Shown in pieces: positions 1 through 5,476 of a DNA stretch of 14,292 bases; position 1 is the first letter of the stretch, and each line of letters opens with the position of its first letter. The DNA comes from Candidatus Omnitrophota bacterium (lineage in GTDB: Bacteria; Omnitrophota; Gorgyraeia; Gygaellales; Profunditerraquicolaceae). The position numbers and the translations under genes were made by a program. Below the pieces are notes generated by a model. It saw nothing but the letters and a program-made list of their open reading frames with translations. It searched no databases and was not told the DNA's origin. Location: assembly GCA_028717045.1 (NCBI GenBank), contig JAQUON010000026.1, forward strand, positions 1 to 14,292, given 5' to 3'.

Positions 1-69
1 ATTGCGGGCCAGGTCATTATCGGTTTTGATAAGGAAAGAATAACCAAGGCGCTGGGCTTAGCGCCGTAG
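1..69 (+). CDS. Glutaredoxin/NrdH-like protein, C-terminal fragment
   Basis: Reading frame 1 is open from the first base to a TAG at 67-69 and gives the last 22 residues of a protein whose start lies outside the window. The tail GQVIIGFDKERITKALG matches the end of small glutaredoxin-like (NrdH/YruB-type) redox proteins, where a 'G-x-x-I/V-x-G-F-D' strand and a short helix follow the cis-proline strand. Such proteins reduce disulphides using thioredoxin reductase or glutathione. The CxxC active site is not in view, so the assignment rests on the tail alone. A thiol-redox protein would fit beside the sulphur genes that follow, but the 108-base gap and the promoter at 102-130 make a separate transcript likely. 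Confidence 0.5.
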   Translation: MAGQVIIGFDKERITKALGLAP

Positions 70-101
70 CGGGCAGGGCTATGCGGCAACAGGAAAATCC
101 T

Positions 102-130
102 TTGTTTTAAAGGCATAAATTTGATATAAT
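102..130 (+). promoter_or_regulatory. Promoter of the homocysteine/Fe-S/birA operon (extended -10)
   Basis: An exact TATAAT at 125-130 is preceded by TG at 122-123, giving the extended -10 form TGnTATAAT. A weak -35 (TTGTTT, 102-107) lies 17 bases upstream. Transcription would start near base 137, leaving a leader of about 40 bases before the ATG at 178. The site sits in an AT-rich gap between two coding regions, which supports it. No operator-like dyad or riboswitch fold is apparent in the short leader. Confidence 0.65.
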
Positions 131-177
131 TTTCCCCTAGCCTTTACACACACTACCGGCAGGAAAATAGCGGACAT

Positions 178-1380
178 ATGAGAACAATCAAGGAAATAAA
201 CGAAAAGATAAAAAAGGGCCAGGTCGTCGTTGCAACTGCCGAAGAAATCATTGAACTGGCCGGGAAAAAAGGCATTAAAAAAGCGGCCCAGGAAGTAGAT
301 GTGGTGACCACCGGGACATTCGGCCCAATGTGTTCTTCGGGCGCGTATTTTAATATCGGCCACTCAAAACCCCGGGTCAAGCTGGGAGGCGGGGTATGTA
401 AATTTAATGATGTGCCTGCGTATACCGGGTTTGCCGCTATGGATGTGTACCTGGGTGCGACTGCGCTTCCCGATGACGACCCGCGCAATAAAATCTATCC
501 CGGAGAATTCCGCTACGGAGGAGGCCACGTCATTCAAGAGCTGCTGGAAGGAAAAGATGTGCGGCTTGAAGTTGTTGCCTACGGCACCGATTGCTATCCC
601 CGCAAGAAACTGGAAACATTGATCAGGCTGCAGGATTTAAACGAAGCGGTGCTGTTTAATATAAGGAATTGTTATCAGAATTATAACGTTGCGGTTAATC
701 TTTCGGAAAAGATCATTTACACCTATATGGGCGTACTCATGCCGCGCTTGGGCAATGCGAATTATTGTTCGGCAGGCCAGCTGTCCCCGCTTTTAAAAGA
801 CCCTTATTATAAGACGGTCGGCATCGGCACCAAGATCTTTTTAGGCGGCGGCATAGGGTATGTCGCATGGCATGGCACGCAACATAACCCTTCGGTCAAG
901 AGAAAGCCCAATGGCGTACCGGCAGTCCCGTCAGGGACATTGGCGGTGATAGGCGATTTAAAACAGATGAAGGCAGAGTGGCTGCGGGGCACCAGCATGG
1001 TCGGCTACGGCACGACACTGACCGTTGGAATAGGGGTACCTATCCCCATCCTGAATGAAGAAATTGCGCAGCAGGTTGCAGTCAAGGATGAAGACCTCTA
1101 TGCGCCTATAGTAGATTACAGCCAGAACTATCCGCAGTGTATACCGGGGGCGCTGGGGGAAGTGAGTTATGCCCAGCTAAAATCCGGGAAGATTAAGGTA
1201 GAAGGGAAGGCCGTTCCTACAGGAGCGCTTTCCAGCTATGCGAAGGCAAAAGAGATAGCGGAGGAATTGAAATCCTGGATCCAGAAAAGGGATTTTATCT
1301 TGAGCGAGCCTGTTGCGTTATTGCCGGGCGCTGAATCCGGTTATAGTTTTAAGCCTCTACACGAGAGGCCGGTTACATAG
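178..1380 (+). CDS. Homocysteine biosynthesis protein, COG1900/DUF39 (HcyBio) family
   Basis: This 400-residue protein is a full-length catalytic domain of the DUF39/COG1900 family. The methanogen member (MA1821) is required, with a NIL-domain ferredoxin, to make homocysteine from aspartate semialdehyde and a sulphide-level sulphur donor, bypassing acyl-homoserine. Family signatures seen are GTFGPMCSSGA (residues 46-56), the glycine-rich KLGGGVCKFNDVPAYTG (68-84), YGTDCYPR (135-142) and FLGGGIGYVAWHGTQHNP further on. Cys52 and Cys139 appear to be the two conserved cysteines implicated in catalysis; Cys74 is also present. Archaeal versions often carry C-terminal CBS domains, which are absent here. 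The ATG has an AGGA at 161-164, somewhat distant. The partner ferredoxin is two genes downstream, which strongly supports the role. Family assignment is secure; the reaction is transferred from archaeal genetics. Confidence 0.9.
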   Translation: MRTIKEINEKIKKGQVVVATAEEIIELAGKKGIKKAAQEVDVVTTGTFGPMCSSGAYFNIGHSKPRVKLGGGVCKFNDVPAYTGFAAMDVYLGATALPDDDPRNKIYPGEFRYGGGHVIQELLEGKDVRLEVVAYGTDCYPRKKLETLIRLQDLNEAVLFNIRNCYQNYNVAVNLSEKIIYTYMGVLMPRLGNANYCSAGQLSPLLKDPYYKTVGIGTKIFLGGGIGYVAWHGTQHNPSVKRKPNGVPAVPSGTLAVIGDLKQMKAEWLRGTSMVGYGTTLTVGIGVPIPILNEEIAQQVAVKDEDLYAPIVDYSQNYPQCIPGALGEVSYAQLKSGKIKVEGKAVPTGALSSYAKAKEIAEELKSWIQKRDFILSEPVALLPGAESGYSFKPLHERPVT

Positions 1381-1386
1381 TTTGAC

Positions 1387-1392
1387 AGGAGG
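1387..1392 (+). promoter_or_regulatory. Strong ribosome binding site that fixes a TTG start
   Basis: A full AGGAGG lies five bases before the TTG at 1398. No ATG is nearby, and the codons after this TTG (EGYSNKLMEYFLHPRN) match the normal NifU/IscU N-terminus, so TTG is the real start. Confidence 0.8.
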
Positions 1393-1397
1393 GCGCG

Positions 1398-1778
1398 TTG
1401 GAAGGCTATAGCAATAAATTAATGGAATATTTTCTGCATCCCCGCAATGTGGGAGAGATCGAGAACCCCAGCGGAAAAGGCCGCGTAGGCAATGTGGTCT
1501 GCGGAGATATTATGGAGCTTTACATCAAGGTTGAGAATAATATTATCACGGATGCAAAATTTAAGACTTTAGGGTGCGGGGCGGCAATAGCGACTTCGTC
1601 TATCGTAACTGAAATGGTGAAGGGCAAGACCCGCGACGAGGCGCTTAAGGTTTCCAATAAGGCGGTAGTCGAGGCACTGGGCGGCCTGCCGCAGCATAAA
1701 CTTCATTGTTCTGTATTGGCAGAACAGGCGTTGAAGGCAGCCATAGAGGATTATAAAACGAAACAGGCAGGAGGCTAA
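1398..1778 (+). CDS. nifU: NifU/IscU-type iron-sulphur cluster scaffold
   Basis: The 126-residue protein is a single U-type scaffold domain. It receives persulphide sulphur from a cysteine desulphurase, assembles [2Fe-2S]/[4Fe-4S] clusters and passes them to apoproteins. The opening SNKLMEYFLHPRNVGEI is the classic IscU/NifU start. The three cluster cysteines are Cys35 (VVCGD), Cys60 (LGCGAAIATSS) and Cys104 (LHCSVLAEQAL), with the usual Asp37 and His103. It lacks the ferredoxin and C-terminal Nfu domains of long nitrogenase NifU. The start is TTG with a strong AGGAGG. It lies 17 bases after the homocysteine gene and 7 before the ferredoxin, with nifS next, so it probably serves the Fe-S proteins of this cassette or passes sulphur to it. 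No nitrogenase genes are in view, so the nif name denotes family only. Confidence 0.92.
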   Translation: MEGYSNKLMEYFLHPRNVGEIENPSGKGRVGNVVCGDIMELYIKVENNIITDAKFKTLGCGAAIATSSIVTEMVKGKTRDEALKVSNKAVVEALGGLPQHKLHCSVLAEQALKAAIEDYKTKQAGG

Positions 1779-1785
1779 GGCCTAA

Positions 1786-2193
1786 ATGATTTCCAAGCGT
1801 ATAGTATTGCATTTTCCGCAGCGCGTCGCAGAAAAGCCGATTGTATATAAATTAGTCAAGGAATACGACCTTACCTTTAATATCCTGAAGGCCTATGTGA
1901 CGCCCCAGGAAGAAGGCCTGATGGTAATGGAATTGAGCGGCAAGCAGGATGATTTCAAAAAAGGCATCGAGTACCTGCAGGCATCCGGGGTCAAGATCCA
2001 GCCTTTAAGCGAAGACGTGATCCGCAATGAAGCTAAGTGCACGGATTGCGGGGCGTGTGTGCCGGTATGCCCTACGCAGGCGCTGGTCGTAGACCCCCTT
2101 ACCCGCAAGGTGCACTTTTACGACAACAAATGCGTTGCCTGTGAATTGTGCGTCAAGATCTGCCCCACAAAAGCAATGGAGATCCATTTTTAA
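1786..2193 (+). CDS. NIL-domain ferredoxin with two [4Fe-4S] clusters, partner of COG1900 protein
   Basis: The 135-residue protein has two parts. Residues 1-75 form an alpha/beta NIL domain, the ACT-like module found at the end of methionine ABC-transporter ATPases, which suggests binding of a methionine- or homocysteine-like ligand. Residues 80-135 hold two CxxCxxCxxxCP motifs: Cys85/88/91/95 and Cys116/119/122/126, for two [4Fe-4S] clusters. This is the architecture of MA1822, which methanogens need together with the COG1900 protein to form homocysteine; the clusters presumably deliver electrons for sulphur reduction or transfer. It starts at ATG 1786 with AGGAGG at 1769-1774, inside the end of nifU, so the two are translationally linked. 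The next gene starts one base after its stop. Confidence 0.9.
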   Translation: MISKRIVLHFPQRVAEKPIVYKLVKEYDLTFNILKAYVTPQEEGLMVMELSGKQDDFKKGIEYLQASGVKIQPLSEDVIRNEAKCTDCGACVPVCPTQALVVDPLTRKVHFYDNKCVACELCVKICPTKAMEIHF

Positions 2194-2194
2194 T

Positions 2195-3364
2195 ATGGAA
2201 GGCCCAAAAGTATACCTTGATTATGCGGCAACCACACCGACTGACCCGGCAGTCATTGCGGCTATGCAGCCGTATTTCTTCGACGTCTTCGGCAACCCTT
2301 CAAGCATCCATTCGTTCGGGCAGGCAGCCAAGAAAGGGATCGAAGACGCGCGGCAGGCACTCGCCTCGTTTTTAGGGGCAAAACCTTCTGAAATCATCTT
2401 TACCTCCGGAGGCTCCGAGTCAAACAATATGAGCCTTTTTGGCGTCGTATCCGCAAACGAAAAAAAAGGCAACCATATTATTATTACTGCCATCGAGCAC
2501 CATGCCGTCCTTGAGCCGGCTAAATTCCTCCAGAAGCAAGGCGTTGAGGTAACATGCGTCAAAGTAAGTAAGGAAGGGCTGGTTGATCCTTCCGATATCA
2601 AAAAGGCGATCACTTCCAAGACCATCCTTATTTCGGTAATGCACGCCAACAATGAAATCGGCACCATCCAGCCTATCGCCGAGATAGGCAGGATTGCCAG
2701 GAAAAAAGGGATTTATTTTCACAGCGACGCAGTCCAGACCGTAGGCCATATACCGGTTAAGGTAGATGAGCTTAATGTAGACCTGCTATCCCTGTCTGCG
2801 CATAAGTTCTACGGTCCTAAGGGAGTGGGTGCCTTGTATGTCAGAAAAGGAACGCGCATCGGCACTTACCTCTACGGTGGCGATCAGGAAGACGGCAGGC
2901 GCGCCTCTACCCATAACACATCCGGCATTGTCGGCCTTGGCAAGGCAATAGAATTGTGCCAGCAACAAATGGATGCGGAAGCCAAACTGCAGATTCAGTT
3001 GCGCGACGCCCTCATTAAGGAAATCCCCGAGAAAGTGCCAGAGGTGGTGCTCAACGGCCATCCGACGCAAAGGCTTCCCAATAACGTTAATTTTTCCATA
3101 CGCTATATTGAAGGAGAGTCCTTGCTCCTTAATCTGGATATGCTGGGCATTGCTGCCTCGACCGGCTCGGCATGCACGTCAACGTCGCTTGAGCCTTCGC
3201 ATGTGCTTTTGGCTATCGGGCTGCCGCATGAGCTCGCCCACGGTTCGTTAAGGCTGACACTGGGGCGCTGGAGTAAGAAATCGGATATAGAGCAGCTTTT
3301 GCGCTACCTTCCTGAAATCGTTGGAAAACTACGCGCCATGTCCCCTCTCTACCATAAGAAATAA
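2195..3364 (+). CDS. nifS: Cysteine desulphurase, NifS/IscS family
   Basis: A PLP-dependent enzyme of 389 residues that converts cysteine to alanine and holds the sulphur as a persulphide. Seen are LDYAATTP (8-15), FGNPSSIHSFG (32-42), TSGGSESNN (70-78), the ring-stacking His102 (EHH), Asp178 and Gln181 (HSDAVQTVGH), the Schiff-base Lys204 (SAHKFYGPKG) and the persulphide Cys327 in the flexible loop TGSACTSTSLEPSHV. SLRLTLG with Arg353 binds the substrate carboxylate. The open frame extends upstream to 2135, but the ATG at 2195 is chosen: it follows the ferredoxin stop by one base and begins right before the conserved YLDYAATTP, whereas the extra 20 residues only read through ferredoxin codons. 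GGAG at 2178-2181 precedes it. With NifU two genes upstream it forms the sulphur-mobilising pair. Confidence 0.95.
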   Translation: MEGPKVYLDYAATTPTDPAVIAAMQPYFFDVFGNPSSIHSFGQAAKKGIEDARQALASFLGAKPSEIIFTSGGSESNNMSLFGVVSANEKKGNHIIITAIEHHAVLEPAKFLQKQGVEVTCVKVSKEGLVDPSDIKKAITSKTILISVMHANNEIGTIQPIAEIGRIARKKGIYFHSDAVQTVGHIPVKVDELNVDLLSLSAHKFYGPKGVGALYVRKGTRIGTYLYGGDQEDGRRASTHNTSGIVGLGKAIELCQQQMDAEAKLQIQLRDALIKEIPEKVPEVVLNGHPTQRLPNNVNFSIRYIEGESLLLNLDMLGIAASTGSACTSTSLEPSHVLLAIGLPHELAHGSLRLTLGRWSKKSDIEQLLRYLPEIVGKLRAMSPLYHKK

Positions 3365-4431
3365 TGCGCAGAAATAAAACAGCTTCGCCTACACTCCCTG
3401 CCTTAGGCAAAATCACTCCTGAATTTTTCACTAAAATCATTTATCCCCGGCTTGGCGCCAAAGACCGTGCTGTGCTGGTTGCGCCGCAGCACGGGGTTGA
3501 TTTTGGGGTGATTGAACTAGGTAAAGAGGTAGTGGTGCTGTCCACCGACCCTTTTTATATCGCCCGGGACTTAGGGATCGAAAAGGCCGCATGGTTTGCA
3601 GTCCATATCATTGCCAGCGACGTCGCAGTGAGCGGCATCCGGCCGCGGTTCTTATCGGTCGACCTTAACCTTCCCCCGGAAATCACCGAGCAGGAATTAA
3701 TACGGTTATGGAGCGTAGTGCACAGCGAATGCCGCTTGCTGGGCATCAATGTAGTCACCGGTCATACTGCCCGGTATGCCGGCTGTAACTATCCTATGGT
3801 GGGGGGCGCTACTATGATCGGTGTCGGCGCAAGAAAAGAATTAATCATCCCTCATGCCCGGCCAGGAGACCTTATTGTGGTCTCAAAAGGCCCGGCTATT
3901 GAAACCACCGGGCTTATGGCCGCATATTTCCCCCGGTTTCTTAGAAACCGTTACGGCAGTTCTTTCGTGAAGGATGCGCAGGATGTCTATTATCAGATGT
4001 CCACTGTCAAAGACGCCCAGATTGCTGCTTCCGTGGGAGGCGTGCAGGCAATGCATGATGCGACCGAATGCGGCATATTGGGCGGTTTATACGAAATGGC
4101 CCTGCATTGCCGTGTAGGTATGCGTATCTATTTAGACAACATAGTTGTCCAGGAGGCAGTGCGTAAAACCTGCGCGTGTTTTGATATTGACCTTTTTTGT
4201 ACAATCAGCGAGGGTACTCTGCTTGCTATAGTTAAAAAACAGCGCGCGCATGCAGTGGTGAAGGCGCTCAAGGCCCATGCCATACCCGCCAGTATTGCCG
4301 GTGAAATAGTCCCTCGCAAAGAAGGGATCTATACGCATGAAGGCGGGCGTAAAAAGAAATTAGTCCATCCGCGCATAGACCCGTTCTGGCAGAAATTCGA
4401 AGAATACCTCAAAAAAACCAATGCAGGATAA
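3364..4431 (+). CDS. AIR synthase-family protein, HypE/SelD/ThiL-like, substrate unknown
   Basis: The 355-residue protein has the two-domain layout of the PurM/ThiL/SelD/HypE superfamily, whose members use ATP to activate an oxygen or selenium atom as a phosphate. The N-terminal part shows LGKITPEFFTKIIYPRLGA (14-32), HGVDFGVIEL (43-52), STDPF (60-64) and ASDVAVSGIRPRF (84-96). The C-terminal part shows HDATECGILGGLYEMA (231-246), matching the 'D-x-T-x-x-G-x-x-x-x-L-x-E' helix of HypE, and ISEGTLLAIV. It is not true HypE: the C-terminal PRIC-type tail that is carbamoylated is missing, and where HypE has VTGDT this has VTGHT (His134). It is not SelD: the N-terminal Cys/Sec motif is absent. The start overlaps the nifS stop by one base (TAATG), implying coupling. 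Its place in a sulphur operon hints at activating a sulphur-accepting substrate; that is speculation. Confidence 0.75.
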   Translation: MRRNKTASPTLPALGKITPEFFTKIIYPRLGAKDRAVLVAPQHGVDFGVIELGKEVVVLSTDPFYIARDLGIEKAAWFAVHIIASDVAVSGIRPRFLSVDLNLPPEITEQELIRLWSVVHSECRLLGINVVTGHTARYAGCNYPMVGGATMIGVGARKELIIPHARPGDLIVVSKGPAIETTGLMAAYFPRFLRNRYGSSFVKDAQDVYYQMSTVKDAQIAASVGGVQAMHDATECGILGGLYEMALHCRVGMRIYLDNIVVQEAVRKTCACFDIDLFCTISEGTLLAIVKKQRAHAVVKALKAHAIPASIAGEIVPRKEGIYTHEGGRKKKLVHPRIDPFWQKFEEYLKKTNAG

Positions 4432-5377
4432 AATCATCGCGTTTTTAAAAGAAAAACAAGGCTATGTGTCGGGAGACCAGCTTGCCCACAGGCTTAAGGT
4501 CAGCAGGCAGGCGCTCTGGAAGCACGTGCAGGAGCTGCGGGATGCCGGATACGAAATTGTGGCAATCCCTCATCTAGGGTATCAGCTTATTTCTGTGCCT
4601 GACAGGCTTTTTCCGCAAGAGGTAAGCGTTGGCCTGCACACGCGCTGCATCGGCAAAAAGATATATTATTTTGACAAGCTTTCTTCAACTATGGATAAGG
4701 CCATGCAGCTTGGTTTTGAGAATGCCCCGGAAGGCACCGTAGTCATCGCCGAATCGCAAAGCTACGGCAGGGGAAGGATGGGGCGGGCCTGGGCTTCTCC
4801 GAAATATAAAGGCATATACCTTTCTTTGATTATCAAACCCAACATTATCCCTTCGCAAACACCGCTTTTAACGCTTATGACCGCCGTATGCGTATGTGAA
4901 GCAATAAAACACACAACCGGCCTTCAGGCACAAATCAAATGGCCTAATGATATCCTTCTCTCACACCGTAAGGTTGCCGGCATCTTAACCGAATTGAAGG
5001 CAGAGCTCGATGCGGTATCGTTTGTCCTTATCGGGATAGGCGTAAATGTCAACAGCGAAAAGGGCGCATTGCCCGAAGGCGCTACCTCGCTGAAAGAGCA
5101 GCTTAAAACCGCTGTCAGCCGCCTGGAACTGCTTACATGCCTCCTGGAAAGCTTTGAGGAGCACTATTTCCTTTTTAAAAAAGAAGGCCCGGACCCGATT
5201 CTTGCGCGCTGGCGTGCGTATGCGCTGACCTTAGGCAGGAGGGTAAAGGTCGTGTACCAAAAAAGGCACATCGAAGGAGAGGCGCTTGATATTGATAGCG
5301 ACGGAGGCCTCCTGGTCCGTAACGACGCGGGGCTCATAGACAAAGTGACTGCGGGTGACCTGATACACTGCCGTTAG
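4421..5377 (+). CDS. birA: BirA: biotin-protein ligase and biotin operon repressor (bifunctional)
   Basis: The 318-residue protein is a group II BirA. Residues 1-58 are a winged helix-turn-helix (VSGDQLAHRLKVSRQALWKHVQELR), so it should bind DNA as well as attach biotin to carboxylase carrier proteins through biotinyl-AMP. The catalytic core shows LSSTMDKA (88-95), the adenylate-binding loop GRGRMGRAW (116-124), KWPNDI (173-178), the catalytic Lys184 in KVAGILTE and LIGIGVNVN (203-211). Residues from about 268 form the C-terminal SH3-like cap. The ATG at 4421 lies inside the previous gene (11-base overlap), so it is co-translated. No biotin synthesis genes are nearby. The next gene is a TonB receptor, and a BirA-box-like dyad lies just after the birA stop (5384-5415). 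Confidence 0.95.
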   Translation: MQDKIIAFLKEKQGYVSGDQLAHRLKVSRQALWKHVQELRDAGYEIVAIPHLGYQLISVPDRLFPQEVSVGLHTRCIGKKIYYFDKLSSTMDKAMQLGFENAPEGTVVIAESQSYGRGRMGRAWASPKYKGIYLSLIIKPNIIPSQTPLLTLMTAVCVCEAIKHTTGLQAQIKWPNDILLSHRKVAGILTELKAELDAVSFVLIGIGVNVNSEKGALPEGATSLKEQLKTAVSRLELLTCLLESFEEHYFLFKKEGPDPILARWRAYALTLGRRVKVVYQKRHIEGEALDIDSDGGLLVRNDAGLIDKVTAGDLIHCR

Positions 5378-5383
5378 TACCTA

Positions 5384-5415
5384 ATGTAAACTTATAAATT
5401 TTATCTGGTTGACAA
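5384..5415 (+). promoter_or_regulatory. Candidate BirA operator (dyad) overlapping the receptor promoter
   Basis: Left half ATGTAAACT (5384-5392) and right half GGTTGACAA (5407-5415) are separated by 14 bases. Compared with the enterobacterial BirA box as I remember it (TTGTAAACC-N14..16-GGTTTACAA), they match 7 of 9 and 8 of 9 positions with a permitted spacer. The right half contains the -35 hexamer TTGACA, so a bound repressor would block the promoter. The site starts seven bases after the birA stop. The dyad is imperfect (6 of 9 between its own halves), and the region is AT-rich, so a chance match is possible. Confidence 0.45.
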
Positions 5416-5437
5416 TTAACCCGGCATTGCATATAAT
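5409..5437 (+). promoter_or_regulatory. Consensus sigma70 promoter of the TonB receptor gene
   Basis: TTGACA at 5409-5414 and TATAAT at 5432-5437 both match consensus exactly, with the ideal 17-base spacer. Transcription would start near 5444, giving a leader of about 33 bases to the ATG at 5477. A promoter this strong normally needs repression, and two candidate control elements overlap it: the BirA-box-like dyad at the -35 and the inverted repeat around the -10. Confidence 0.85.
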
Positions 5438-5456
5438 AAATGCCGGGTATTTTTTT
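5419..5456 (+). terminator. Rho-independent terminator of the upstream operon, or an operator around the -10 box
   Basis: ACCCGGCATT (5419-5428) and AATGCCGGGT (5439-5448) are perfect 10-base inverted arms around a 10-base loop, followed by seven T at 5450-5456. That is a textbook intrinsic terminator for the operon ending with birA at 5377. The TATAAT of the next promoter lies in its loop. The arm centres are 20 bp apart, about two helical turns, so the DNA could also be a dimer-binding operator. Transcripts starting near 5444 contain only part of the right arm and would not fold into the hairpin. Confidence 0.7.
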
Positions 5457-5476
5457 AAATCAAAAAGCCGCCCTGC

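Noticed and set aside
63..87. Hairpin-like sequence GCCGTAGC / GCTA-TG-CGGC overlapping the stop of the glutaredoxin-like gene
   Set aside because: The stem has a two-base bulge and is followed by AACAGGAAAATCC, not a T tract, so it is not a convincing terminator.
2135..2194. N-terminal extension of NifS by 20 residues
   Set aside because: It overlaps the ferredoxin cluster codons and does not resemble any NifS N-terminus; the ATG at 2195 begins just before the conserved YLDYAATTP.
2221..2667. 148-codon open frame on the - strand inside nifS
   Set aside because: It is antisense to a strongly conserved gene, has no recognisable motifs and no separate promoter; GC-biased codons produce such shadows.
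3364..4431. Calling this gene hypE, selD or thiL
   Set aside because: HypE's C-terminal cysteine tail, SelD's N-terminal Cys/Sec motif and the hyp or thiamine gene context are all missing.
5378..5476. Cobalamin riboswitch upstream of the BtuB-like receptor
   Set aside because: The predicted leader is only about 33 bases, far too short for a cobalamin riboswitch, and no B12-box-like sequence is visible.
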